From NCBI GenBank assembly GCA_036244855.1, contig BQKZ01000866.1, positions 1 through 64,000 on the forward strand: a stretch of DNA of 64,000 nucleotides, given 5' to 3'. Shown piece after piece: positions 26,012 through 37,825 of the stretch. A program made the translations under genes and the position numbers. Position 1 is the stretch's first letter. The number at the start of each line of letters is the position of its first letter. This DNA is from Temnopleurus reevesii (lineage: Eukaryota > Echinodermata > Echinoidea > Temnopleuroida > Temnopleuridae). The notes beneath the pieces are model-generated. The model saw only the letters and a program-made list of their open reading frames with translations, did not search any database and had not been told where the DNA came from.

Positions 26012-26230
26012 AAGGTTGACTCACACTTTTGCATTAAAAACGCTCACAAAGACGCACAAAGACGCAGGTAATACGGTGGACTGACGTTCGACGCACGCTA
26101 CTTGAGCGCAAACTAAACGTCAGTCCAACGTCTAATTGGCCTAATTTGTGCGCTGGTGTGTTTTATTTTTAATTTCACAAACGGTGGGCCTACGCAGGCA
26201 GGCTAAAAATGCAAAGGTGTGAATCGGCCC
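26012..26230. mobile_element. Fold-back element family A
   Basis: Ends aaggttgactcacacttttg and aaaggtgtgaatcggccc. The left interior is shortened and the inner tggactgacgttcgacgc / actaaacgtcagtccaac pair is retained. It heads the second segment of the 25-27.8 kb duplication. Confidence 0.72.
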
Positions 26231-26794
26231 TAATGGAAACATAACACAAAAATATCTTCGTCAGAAGCTAGAAGGTCGACAGTCAGAGCTTGCGTCAATA
26301 ACTTTTAATGTGAGGCATTGGAAATCCCATGCACAGAGCTTAGGAAATTATATATAAAAACAAACAAAAAGATTATTATGCGGTGAATTCCATTTGTATA
26401 TTACACTGCTCAATAAAAATTAAGCATTATCCTTTTATGGGAATAAAATAAAAATCAAATCAAGGTTGAATATGAGATCCTTCAAAACAAAGCTGCACAG
26501 AATATATAATTTACTTCCACTCTCCGCCTGTAATGATTTCTCATTGCTATCTCGATACATTTCTACACGTGCCAAGTAACTAAAAGTTTTTATAATTTGT
26601 GATAACTTACTTTGCATATACATGTTTGAATGTATGATTCCTTGAATTAAAGCAAATCAGTTATTGCCGATTGAATGAAAATACACCCATAGCCAAATCA
26701 TCCATTGAAACGTCTGACAGCATAATACATTATGGTTTTAAAAGGTTTTTGTTATTTCTAAAACACAAAGGACTACCTGACTACAGGAAAGTGT

Positions 26795-26836
26795 ACGCAT
26801 TTTCTACTGAAACGTCAATATTGGTCGGACCAATGT
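26795..26836 (-). pseudogene. Duplicated 3' tip of FAM181 (last ~6 codons and 3' flank)
   Basis: gtacgcattttctactgaaa then cgtcaatattggtcggacca is almost identical to 27792-27832. On the minus strand it encodes WSDQY and TGA, the last five FAM181 residues. No more of the gene is present upstream: an unresolved base and the end of a family A element follow. It is a by-product of the tandem duplication, not a gene. Confidence 0.75.
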
Positions 26837-26837
26837 N

Positions 26838-26896
26838 TAAATGTTTACAAACGCTGGGCCGACGCAGGCTGAAAACGCAAAGGTGTGCATCGGCCC
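26838..26896. mobile_element. Right end only of a family A element
   Basis: Only acgctgggccgacgcaggct and aacgcaaaggtgtgcatcgg remain, directly after the unresolved base at 26837. This marks the junction between two tandem segments. Confidence 0.65.
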
Positions 26897-27812
26897 GAGT
26901 GAAAACATAATACAAATGTATCTTCGTCAGAAGCGAGGTTATCGACAGTCAGAGCTTGCGTCAATAACTTTTAATGTTAGACATTGGAAATCCCATGCGC
27001 AGAGCCACAGAACTAAGGAAATCAGAGATCAGATCAAAAGAAATATTATTATGCCATGGATTCCATTTGGATATTACACTGCTCAAAAAAAGTTAAGGAT
27101 CATTCTTTTATGAAAATATAAATTTTTAAATCATGGTTAAATATTTTTAGGGAACTGAAATTGTATCAAACATGAGCCACTGCAGTTATTGAATAATATC
27201 TCTCACTTCACTAAGAATCTTTGAAAATTGCAACCATTCTCATGTGGTACAATTTTAAAATGACCCTAGATTTTTTGTTCATAGTGTACCACTATATATT
27301 CCAGCGGCAAGCAAATCAAACAAGGTCCTCTTCAGATCCTTTAAAGTAACCTTGTTCAATAGTTACAAAGTATAATTATACCAACAATCATCAAGAACTA
27401 AGTTTGGCAGAATGAACTTATTGTTTCAAGAATACCTTCAAATCAGACCCTTCAAAACAAAGCTGCCCCACAATACAAAATTTACTTTCACTACACACTC
27501 TCCGCCCATAATGATTTCTCATCGCTATTTCGATATATTTCTACACGTGTCAAATGAGGGTTATCATTTTATTATAACCTACTTTGTTGCTTATTTTTGT
27601 TATAACTTACTTTGGATGGATTCCTTGAATTAAAGAAAATCAGTTATTGCCAATTGAATGAAAATACACCCACAGCAAAATCATGTTTGTTTTCCATTGA
27701 AACGTCCATTGAAACAGCATAATACCTCATGATTTTAAAGGTTTTTATTATCTTCAAAACACAAATGACAACTAATGACTACACGAAAGTGTACGCATTT
27801 TCTACTGAAACG

Positions 27813-28922
27813 TCAATATTGGTCGGACCAGTGTTTGTGCACGTTTTCATGGGACGGCGCAAATGCCTCTGGAAAAGTGGGTAAGATCGTTCGATCAAAG
27901 CCCTTTCCCATAATTACTTCATCTACTTCATTTGGGAATGCTTCAAAATTCTGGATATGATAGGGAATCGACGTGGGTACGTGTTCACGATTTTGTACCG
28001 CGATGGGATCCTGTGAATCATAGCCATGAAACGGTGGAAGATGAGGAGGAGGATGACGAAGATGATGATGATTGTCCATGACGAAGTTGTCATTAATATA
28101 ATTTGTACTCAGGGAATTCAAGTTGCTCGTGGTCGTAAATGACATCTCCGTCACTGAACATGGAGGTATCATCCGACAGTCTGCGAACATCCGCTCATCC
28201 TCCCCATCCATCTCCTTGCCCTCATCGTCATCGTGATCAGCGACGTCAGGCCAGCTGTAGTCGATCATCTCATCCAAGTCCGTCGTCGGAAGAAGCCAGT
28301 ACAGCGCTGCCGTCTCCGAGGACGATGACGGTGTTGATAACGGCGGTGACAGCGGTGATGATGGGATCGGTGCGTGTATGCCGAACGAGTCGGTCAGTGA
28401 CGAGATCGGTGGCGTGGGCTCCGAAAAAAAAGACGGCGGTAATTTGCGGGACCGCAGCGGTACCTTGCGGCGAGGGTGCGCGTCTTTTTCTCCAACCGCT
28501 TCAAACCTTGTGAATTGGTCCAGTACTTTGGTGTCAAATAGAGCTGCCAGCGAGCGACTTTGCGAACTAGGGTTTAAGGTTTGTCGTCGTCGCGTTCCAC
28601 TAGAGATGACCTTCTTGGCTCCGTGCTCAAATGCAGCTGATCGCGAAGTGCCACATCGCGCTTTCGTTACCTTCCCACCTTCGGACTCGTTCATCGTTTC
28701 CTTCATAAGGGAACCAGCGTCGCCATCCTCCTTTTCTTTCTTAGTCTCTTCAGCATTGTCCCCTCGTCGTTGTATGTGCCTCTGAAGATACTTTCGATGG
28801 TTGACTTTTCTTTTCGATCTGGTCGGCCTGTCCAGGGCCGTAGCGATATCGACCGAAGCCATATCTACAAACGTTAGAAGTTTCATCGTGTCTTCTGCTT
28901 CAGCTGGAAATATTCGTGACAT
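27813..28922 (-). CDS. FAM181: FAM181-like protein (TEAD-interacting family), single exon
   Basis: 369 residues with no intron. The start is ATG at 28920-28922 in the context AAGACAATGT; an in-frame GTG four codons upstream is not a plausible eukaryotic start. Residues 14-26, [13 protein letters not shown], and 34-51, ending [13 protein letters not shown], match the N-terminal signature of vertebrate FAM181A/B (LLNFV-x-[LM]AS-x-DI...RR-x-VDHRKYLQ). Residues 155-169, [15 protein letters not shown], match the second conserved box, a YAP-like TEAD-binding omega loop. The rest is Ser/Pro-rich, with an acidic patch ([18 protein letters not shown]) and a His/Pro stretch ([16 protein letters not shown]). 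Vertebrate FAM181A/B bind TEAD and are expressed in developing nervous tissue. The last codons and the 3' flank are duplicated downstream at about 26.8 kb. Confidence 0.9.
   Translation of the reverse strand: MSRIFPAEAEDTMKLLTFVDMASVDIATALDRPTRSKRKVNHRKYLQRHIQRRGDNAEETKKEKEDGDAGSLMKETMNESEGGKVTKARCGTSRSAAFEHGAKKVISSGTRRRQTLNPSSQSRSLAALFDTKVLDQFTRFEAVGEKDAHPRRKVPLRSRKLPPSFFSEPTPPISSLTDSFGIHAPIPSSPLSPPLSTPSSSSETAALYWLLPTTDLDEMIDYSWPDVADHDDDEGKEMDGEDERMFADCRMIPPCSVTEMSFTTTSNLNSLSTNYINDNFVMDNHHHLRHPPPHLPPFHGYDSQDPIAVQNREHVPTSIPYHIQNFEAFPNEVDEVIMGKGFDRTILPTFPEAFAPSHENVHKHWSDQY
28416..28460 (-). other. YAP-like TEAD-binding omega-loop codons in FAM181
   Basis: Encodes [15 protein letters not shown], residues 155-169. 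Aligned with the known YAP omega loop, the positions equivalent to YAP R89, L91, S94, F95 and F96 are R159, L161, S164, F165 and F166, all identical. Vertebrate FAM181A, as I recall, has Phe-Trp at the last two. An eight-T run encodes the Phe-Phe-Ser core. Function is inferred from the motif and family. Confidence 0.8.
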
Positions 28923-30689
28923 TGTCTTCTCCACACGTAAGCCTATAGGTTGGGGCAGGTAAAATCATGTAGGAATGAAATATAATTTCATGCTGTCTCC
29001 CGTATCTTCATTACATGGACGTTCAATTCGTCTCCATTTGACAAATGATCGGAATTCTCCAAGAACTAGATTTCTGTCTGTCAATTCCCTATCCAGTCAT
29101 CCCCAATTTGGTCGAAATCCAATGGATAGTTGAGTATCTAAACCGTAAGGTATGTAAGTCCACATTTACATCGAGCCTAAGAGGAAGGAAAGTAGTTTAC
29201 GAGTAAAAGCATACAGTTTTACAATCCAGCTTCAAGCACACTTTCAAAATTCGTCATTCAATCTACAATGTGAGGGCAAATACATTAGTGGCAATTCTTT
29301 GGTATAAGATCTCAATTCTTCCAGCATATTAAGACTTCTCAATCTTAGGTCTTTGAATAGCAGTTAAACAACTTGCTTATTCACTTCGACACAACACGCA
29401 AAAAAATATCAAAATAACGAGGAGAAATAAATCGTTTACCATTAATATTTACATGACTTAAGAGACAAAGTATTCTTTCTTGATATATTTTCAGATATTT
29501 CTGAAGATGAACAATGTACCCAAATATAAACATATTTATCTCTCCCATCCCTTCCACAACAACCCCCCTAAAAAAAAATAAATGTATATATATACATGTA
29601 TATATATATAAATGAATAAAAATAAATTGTAAGTTTGTCCGTCGATTTGATATGAAGAGGAGTAAAAAAGTTGAAGAATGTCCTCTATCAAATATTTTAT
29701 TCCATTCAGCTTGACAAAGTCTTATTCAAATTATCAGAGATTCCCCTACAACACACGTTACATTTTTTTCTTACGAACCAGGAACTTCTGTACAAAACCT
29801 GCCGTTGCAATTGAAATGATCAAGAAAATTAACAAATGGTAATAAAACATCACGATGCAATTCAATTTCAGGTTTGAATAATTCTCGATTTTCGATAACT
29901 TCCAGTAGGAGATTCCTACTCCTGACTTATTATCGTATTAATGTACTTTCATTTATTCTTAAAAAGCTGGTTAAAAGATTACTCAACACTCGCCATCATA
30001 CTGTCCACACAACTATAAGTCAAAATTATGTCCAACTTATGAAAGAATAGAACCTATTCTAAACAACTATTGGTGGCATATGCCCAAATTCTGGTGGAAA
30101 TGCAAAATGCAACCATAAGGTTTTGAGGACAGTATGTTGCCCAGTGTTGGGAAAAGTTTTTTTAACACTACTTACGTACCCTGAACTTCTGATTAGAATC
30201 TGCTGTAGAAATACAAGTGTAAACCCAGATAATAAGTATATCCAATATGACTATATCGAATTTATAGCAGTTTAATATTCCACCTTGTGCCTTCCGTATA
30301 CGACTAACCGTATTGGGCAACAAATTTTGTAGACGGGGAAAAGAAGAAAGCGTTGCCGTTACCATGGATCCATCAACTATTTTCATTGTTTGTCATGTGA
30401 CATAGTCGCCATTTTAATTCCTTTTCAATTTCAGAAGTGTACATAAAGTGCATTTATTTAAGGATGTTTGAGATTGAATTATGATTGGCACCGAGTGTGC
30501 AAATTGTAAACATTGAACTTGGGAGATATTAGGTCCTCAAGCGACAATGTTTGCAGTAGCAATTCAGGATAAGCGTTTGTTACAGAGAGCTATTTCAGTG
30601 TTTCCTCTGAGTTATGATGTGATCGATGAAGGAAGTCTATTTTCGAAATCGGGAGGTTATTATCGTGCGTGCACCGTGGGGGAGCTGTG

Positions 30690-30860
30690 GGGGGCGCTAA
30701 AATTTGATGGCAAAAAAAGTCCCCAAAATTGCTGAAAAGGGGCGCAAAATCGCTGAAAGGGGGCTGTCAGCTGATCTGCGCCAAATTAGAGGTGGAACTT
30801 TTTTGTCAGCTCAGCCGGGAGGGGGCGCCAAATTTGTGCTTAGCCGCCCCCCCCCCCCCC
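30690..30860 (+). mobile_element. Dispersed ggggcgccaaat-type repeat, plus-strand copy
   Basis: Contains ggggggcgctaaaatttgat, aaaggggcgcaaaatcgctg, gtcagctgatctgcgccaaa and gggggcgccaaatttgtgct, ending in a poly-C run. It shares words with 18218-18300 in opposite orientation. Confidence 0.45.
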
Positions 30861-30965
30861 TCCCCATATCAAAATCCTGGGTGCATACGTGATTAATGTA
30901 ATGTACATACCAGTGACTATATCCAGGGCGGAACAACTGCCTTTTGGACCTAGAGCAAGGGCAAG

Positions 30966-31193
30966 GTCCAGTTGAGGACTGTGTGTTCTGATTGCACCCA
31001 CCTCTGCGATCAGAGGGGTATATAGATCAGAGGGTTATGTGTGTGTTCTGATTGCACCCACCTCTGCGATCAGAGGGGTATATAGATCAGAGGGTTATGT
31101 AAGGACTCTGTGGTTGAGTGCTATACAGTCCCTGTGTGTTCAGTATAATGTAGAGATGGGTGCTATCAGAACAAACAGTCCTCAATGAGTCCC
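30966..31193. mobile_element. Fold-back element family C with internal 60-bp tandem duplication
   Basis: Left end gtccagttgaggactgtgtg and right side gagatgggtgctatcagaac then acagtcctcaa. A 60-bp block (gtgtgttctgattgcaccca onward) is repeated exactly: 30981-31040 and 31041-31100. The extreme right terminus is changed (caatgagtcc). Confidence 0.68.
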
Positions 31194-31317
31194 TTCATTC
31201 TGAGGCGTCAGGAGAAATGATATGTCAGGACCTAATTATCTCTTTTTGGGGGGAGGGGTGGAGGCTGAAAGCCAATCCGAAGAGAAGAATATATATCCTT
31301 ACCCCTATTGGTAAATC

Positions 31318-31449
31318 TTGTGTGCCTGTAACACAAAAGATGCAATTAAACTTACAATAAATTGTTATCGTAAGTCTATGGCAAAACGTGTACCGGAGAG
31401 ATGCAATTAATTGCAAGATTAATCGTATCTCTTTTATGTTACAGGCCCC
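31318..31449. mobile_element. Fold-back element family D
   Basis: Left gtgcctgtaacacaaaagat and right ctcttttatgttacaggccc are inverted. The interior ttgttatcgtaagtctatgg also occurs in similar form at 19527-19610 (cataagtctatggcaaatcg), so it is a dispersed family. About 130 bp, non-coding. Confidence 0.6.
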
Positions 31450-33722
31450 ATGTAATTCAGCATCAGAAACACGATATAATCTATTTCCTCAAAATTAAGT
31501 TGAACGCCAATTCAATGCTCCTTTGAAAAGCTATTGAAATCGGAACAGGCTTGTGATTGTTGTGCCTGCATAGTTCAATACACGGTGAACATGCCTATTT
31601 TCCATGACCGACTGTACTTTTTGGAAATAGTTTATATCATGTTCAGAATAATTTAAAACAAAAACAAAAAGCATAAGAATTGTTACACCAAGCTTTTGAT
31701 ATCTTTTGAGATGCATCCACCGTTTATTAATAAAAAAAAATTCTACGACATGATTTCACTTGTTAAATTATACATATATCACGCACAAATCTGGCCAGCT
31801 TAAGGAGCATAGCTAATGTTATATACTATCAGGCTATTTTCAGATCTAGCAAATTAAAGCAGTTCTATCTTGAGTAAATTAAATTAGTCAATCACAATTT
31901 CAATAGTGAAAATGAGAGAAAAGGAGTGACATCAGACATCAACTAACATTGGAATGTTGAGAAAATTAATATACAATGTTAGATAAATCAATAACTTAAA
32001 ATTCAATACAATTTCATTCACTATTCTATTTAATCTTAATTTAATTCATTCTTCTACTAGTATTACAGACAAACTGCAAATTTGTTCCCTTATTTCCAGT
32101 TGTATAAATAGAAGGAATGTTCACTTTCTAGTCTTTAAACAACATTTACAGTACCCTGCTTGTTATTTGATTAATTCTTACTCACGTGGTCATAGATACT
32201 CCTGATGTAATAAAATATGTTATTGTAGCGATGCCTTCTTAATACAATCTCTATTTGTTGTACCACCAAGTTATTTTAGTTTCTCTCAGTATGTTAAACT
32301 TATTGTAAAGGTTTGTACTCCACTCCAATGCAACAATACATCCTATAAATTCTTGGGCAGATGTAACAAAATCCAATATATGCCTAAATTGAACTGTGCT
32401 TAAATTTCATAAAAAAATTATACAAAATTTTCCATCCATTGCGATGACATAGATAAGCATCAAGATCAGATATTCATCAACAAGAATATAACCACACAAA
32501 TGAAACATATGACTTGAAAATGAAAGCTTGATGACATCGATGCTACATTCTATAACTTTTGTTAGAAAAATCACACAATTTTCACTGGCACTGCCTACAA
32601 TTCACTTCCCTTTAGCCATTTTCTCTTGTGTTTGCGTTATGACACCAATGGACGGAATTAACTCTATATATATACATTTACATTCTTTCTGCTGAAGGCA
32701 CAACATAAACTAATATCTATCATCGCATTTTATACATAATCTTGCACTTAATTATATACACATCATCTATCACAAGACAGCTCACATCACTTGCATGCTG
32801 TAGTATGATATACATGTATAGCATGACAGAGCCCCATTGGATATTCAAAACTTTGATATCTTACAATAAGTTCACAAATAAAGCACAAGTCATTCCAGAT
32901 TGAACATTCTACACATACCAAAATATCTGCAGGATGATTATACAAAAATATATCTCCATACATATAGTACTTCATTCTTTTGAATGCCCTGAATGATATC
33001 ATTTACAACATATTTTTCTCATTAAATGTTTCGAAAGTTTTGCTTAAGATTACATTTGGATAATCACTTTGTACATGTCTGTGAGTGAGAGGACAAAGAT
33101 TATTTTCCTACATTTTTTTTCTATTGACAGCTTAGTAAATTTTCATGAGTATTTTCTTGCAAATTCATGCTTAAACGAAATCTATGCGTGAACCAGTTAT
33201 AGAAAAAGAAATCTGTGGTAATCAGATATTTCAAGTGTCACTAATTGCATCAAGTGAAATATACCTGTATTCAATCAAGTTTATATGCATCTTCTACAAA
33301 AAATACATAATATCAAAATAATTGAAAGTACAGACACAACTGAATTTTTCATTAAGATCTTCTCAATATAAAATAATTTTTAGGCAATGATAACTACAAT
33401 AACCAAAATATATTTTAAGGTCATAAAATTGATACCATGTTCAGAAGTCATATATAAACGTGACTCAAATATTGTCATTGGGGAAAGCGAGTAATTACCT
33501 AATATCAGATCAAGAACCCAATCCATCTATTAACGGTTTCAATTTACACTTGCTGCATTACAAAAATATATTACCAAGAAAAAAAATCAAACACAAAATA
33601 CCCATAACAGGTTTTGAAATCAGTTAACACTTGCCAATTCTCGCACCATCGGGGGGTAATTCAAGAATGGTGATTTGACCACAAGCTCCATGTCAGGTGA
33701 CCTAATTTGAGATTGATCAGGT

Positions 33723-33769
33723 TCCCCCCCCNNNNNNNNNNNNNNNNNNNNNNNCCCCCCCCCCCCCCC
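33723..33769. other. Assembly gap inside a poly-C run
   Basis: C run, 23 N, C run. Probably a mis-estimated homopolymer. Confidence 0.95.
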
Positions 33770-36039
33770 ACAAACATTTATTTTCATTTTTATCAACAAT
33801 TTCATAATTTTGTTGTATCTGATGGTCATTTATCTGATTTTACTTACAAGTTAACCTAAATAGGGTTTTGCAAAAAGGAAGTATTCTGTTTGGTTTTTAT
33901 TTGCTTTCACTTTATTTTATACTTGAATGAACACTTGACAAACAATTATATAATAATACTACCTTATATTCATGTCTCATTATTATCATTATCATTATCA
34001 TGACTATCATTTTCAATGGTTCTTTCTTTCTTTCAAATGTTCCAAAAACTGAAATCAACATGTTTTATTAAGTGTTTTCACCATTGCAATCATTTCCCCA
34101 CAATATCATGAAAGACACTTTTCTATTACATAGCCGACTCTCTGCAAATTGGCAAAATTATTCAATATTTCATACATTCTAATAAAAAATATAAACAAAA
34201 AGCACATTACCAAATTCAGCTCAACTAAATTTACAAATAAAAACATTAAAACCTAAATAGATAAATACTTTCAGCACAAATAAACAACACGTCACAGCAA
34301 ATTTTTAACAACAAGAATATTGAATCTATACACAAAATTGAGTGAGAAATGTTGTCTAATCCACTATATGATTTAAAATCATTCATAACTATTGACATTT
34401 GACACACTGAATACAAAAATAAGTAAAGCGAGGACTTTCCTCGTCTTGAATGTACATGATATTTGGTGCTTACTGCATCAGAAAAGTATTGTAAAATAAA
34501 AAATATTGCAGTTTCAGCTAGTCTAGGGGGTGTTGTTCAAAAATTGCAATTGATGGCAAGTTGTAGTTGATCAGAACATGCCAATCAAAATCATTGTCTT
34601 ATGCGCATCTTGTTAGAAATGCATATCATGCACAGATGAAAATGCATGTTGCAATTTGCAACTGATTTGGAGTTGATTTGCGATCAATTGCAACTTCTGA
34701 ACAACATCCCTAGGATTGCTCAGGATTAGTCCAGAGGTCTAAAACACAACACTGCTAAAATTTCAACCGGAAAGTTATAAAGGTGTATGTATTTGTAGAA
34801 GTATTGGTCTAAGATAATAAATAGGAATGAATAAAATTCAAGGGTAAAGTTCATTTGGTTAAAATTTCTCATAGGTTGTTGGTCATTCATCAGTTAGAAA
34901 ACAAATTGTAACTATTTCATCTGACTGAGTGTAATATTTCAAAAGGAATGTTTATCTCTACTATCTGTAATTTGTATCGTTTTCACAAGTTGAAATTAAC
35001 AAATAAAAAAATTAAATGCTGAATAAATACAATAGCACCCATGTCTAATATATAAAAAGTAAAATGTTGATTTCATAGATGACATTAATGCTTTCTTATT
35101 AAAAAAGAATACAAGTTCCGAACTTTAGCACATTAAAACAAAACAAGTATATAATCAATTAATTTAATCCAGAATCAATTGGATAGAGCAAGAATTTTAT
35201 TGATAAACATACCTTTATGAAAGGATTCCAATATCTTAACATTACTTCTAATTTCTAGTAAATTTCAGGAGACACAAATTTCCCTTACTTATGCTTTCTG
35301 TTTAGCTCAGCATTAAAATAATGCACCATATTTAATTCAATTAATATAATAAAAATATCAAGGTGCTTCTAAATTATATATCAAATATTTTGGTAATTTT
35401 CAGATCCAGATAGTGAAAATGATACTGTCAGCAAATGAAATATAAGGTTCTACATTCTAAATATAAATATAAAAAAACTTGCACTTTCAGGTAATAAAAT
35501 AATATTTTGCACAGATAAAGCAGCCTAAAAACAACATTGAACTATATAACAAAAGCACATATGAAGATCTACTCAGCCTTTAAAATAAAAAAAACAAGTG
35601 GGCTAAATCCCGAGAAAAGGGTCTTAAAACTAAGAGCAAAATCTTGTAGCATGATACAAAAAAGCACCAATATTCGAATGTCTTACCAGTTATAACATGC
35701 TTCAATGTATAAGGCATTTTCTTTTTTCTAATCATCTTTTTTCAGAATTGGTAGAAACAAATTATCATTTATTGACAAAGTCCATGAAAAAGTCCATGAA
35801 AACCCCTTTAACATTTTAGACTGTGTCGGCCTAGCTACATGTACCTTGGGAACCATTCACGCCAAACAACTCTTCAGGAATACAAATGCTTTGGAGTATA
35901 CATGTAGCTCTCCTTCCGACACTGATGGCAATCTCTGGGCTCCAAGGACTATTCCCCCACAGACTACTTGAGGACAAATTCCCTAAATGAAAATTCCCAA
36001 GAGAATATTAACTCAAAATAACATTATTTAGATGGATTC

Positions 36040-36220
36040 TCTCCATTGGGAGGGGGGTGTTATCCAAGGAAGTGTTCTCGAAGGAGTTGTCCTTTGTGGC
36101 AGTTGTCCTCCAGAGTGTTCCCCAGGGAAACTGTCATCTACAGCTACTCCTAGGGGAGTTGTCCCAAGGGAAGTTGTCCTCATAGGAAAATGTCCTCCTG
36201 GGTTGTCCCTAGGGGAATGG
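36040..36220. repeat. Degenerate short repeat around gttgtcc / aggggaa
   Basis: gttgtcct, gttgtcccaaggga, gttgtcctcatagga, gttgtccctagggga and similar words recur every ~15-30 bp on the plus strand. The 96-codon ORF across it is a product of the repeat, not a gene. Confidence 0.6.
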
Positions 36221-37825
36221 TCCTATAACCAATCAGATGCACATTTCCGTGCTGCGCTCATCCTCTCTACTCGCTTAAAAACCCTTTTCTCAAGAAGTAG
36301 CCTGAAGCATATATCAACATAAAAAGCACTATGGATTCTGGAAAACTAATAGAACGACTACATATGAATGTTTACTTGTTCTACTTTCAGTAAAATATTT
36401 AAATAAAAAGACCAAGGTGCCCTGTTTCTTGATGTTTCCAAGGTGATAATTGCATATATATTTCTATTAAAAATAATACCCATTCAGTAAAAAGAAAATG
36501 CCAAAACTTCCTATCTAAGCAAGATTATAACCAGACAATATTTGTGCTAAAAGGTAACTGAAAATGAAAAGAAGAATAAATTGACAATTCATTAAAATCA
36601 TTATTTCTTCAACAAATGAATAAATGAATGAACATGTTCACAAGCTCATTAAAAAATGATTCATCTTCATTGACTTTCCAAAACATCTTGCTGTTGTGCT
36701 TAGAACAGATGATAGGGTAATTGGATAGCCTTACAATGAAACATAATATTAGCATGAATAATGCAAATTTATGCAAAAGCAGGTTTACAGAGTGAAAACT
36801 AATACATTGTATCTCCCACATTGCAAGTGAATCAGCTCAAAATGAAAAGCATTAAGATTGCTTAAATTAAAGGTCGATTATGCCTGCATCACAACCACAA
36901 AAAAAAACTGTCAGTCATCTTACGCTAAAACAAATACATGGGACAATGCTTGGAGTTTGAGTGTGTGTTCACTTGAAGAGGAATATCTAACGATGACATA
37001 TCCTTCTACAGTGTATTACAACCTGCACTGGAGACATAAAGTCTGATTCTTATTTGCTGAGTAAACAAGAGTAACTTACTTCCTTCAATCATGAAGTGAA
37101 ACAAATTATGAATTGATGAAGTATTATGAGGGAGTTTCTTCATTTGCTTGATGGATATCAAGTGTCTTTTTTTTTTAATTTCAAACTTTTTTTCAAAGGT
37201 TGGAATTCCTTAGTGATGTATCATTTCTTGGAGATTGATGATATGCAAAGAAATTAAATTTTGAAAGTACAAGACTATTCTCAATAATCTAGACCTTCAA
37301 ACCTCTCAGACTGAAATATGGAGGTACATGAAATATTGCTCAAAAAGAGGAAAGAAAATGATTATAACTCAGTGCACAATACATTCATTGTGATGAATGC
37401 CCAGTAGACAGATATATGAAAGGATACTTTGAAATTAAATGATCACAAACATTTTGAAAAGTATATCTATCGCAGCAAATATGACTTGTATAATAGTTCA
37501 GAGGTTCAAGAATCCATGTGAAATAATGAATAGTACGACAAAGAGGAATGTCATTGAATAACACATACTTGAATGAACCCGACTGAATACATGTAAAGTG
37601 TGATTCATCTTTCAATATTCAGTTAACAATGTGTACAATATCTATATTTCATAAATGCAGTGCACAGATCTGCTAAATCAGAAAATCCAGGGGCCACTAA
37701 ATATGAGACTCCAAGAAGCATGTATTTCATATATAATTTGATTTGGATATAATTTATAAAAAGAAAAAAAAATGCTGATTTCGAGCAATATCGTTCGAGT
37801 TTGGTTTGACTGAATCTTAAAAAAT

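Larger units (their letters stand above)
14148..27812. other. Repeat-dense intergenic region
   Basis: No recognisable gene. Holds most of the family A copies, families B and D and two segmental duplications. The stretches 14.2-16.1, 17.2-18.2 and 20.6-21.9 kb show nothing beyond low-complexity AT sequence. A frame at about 20004-20279 (+), containing YEDFELDVVKFVKTFENLFS, is open between stops, but I do not recognise it and it lacks splice or start support. A short hairpin (agggctc...ggagccct) lies at 16107-16131. Confidence 0.6.
25490..27836. repeat. Tandem segmental duplication reaching the end of FAM181
   Basis: Three successive segments share cttcgtcagaag, gcttgcgtcaataactttta and cattggaaatcccatgc (at about 25.85, 26.26 and 26.91 kb). 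Segments two and three also share ccttcaaaacaaagctgc, ctccgcc..taatgatttctc and gtacgcattttctactgaaa. The block 26795-26836 repeats 27791-27836, which contains the last FAM181 codons. Segment three has about 330 bp of extra sequence near 27.13-27.40 kb. Confidence 0.8.

Noticed and set aside
27775..28785. Plus-strand ORFs over FAM181
   Set aside because: Antisense to a well-supported FAM181 coding sequence.
28923..28934. Upstream extension of FAM181 by four codons
   Set aside because: Would start at GTG. The ATG at 28920-28922 has a good context and matches the family's short N-terminus.
36032..36322. 96-codon plus-strand ORF
   Set aside because: Falls on a short degenerate repeat and codes for a repetitive Cys/Pro/Gly pattern with no family likeness.
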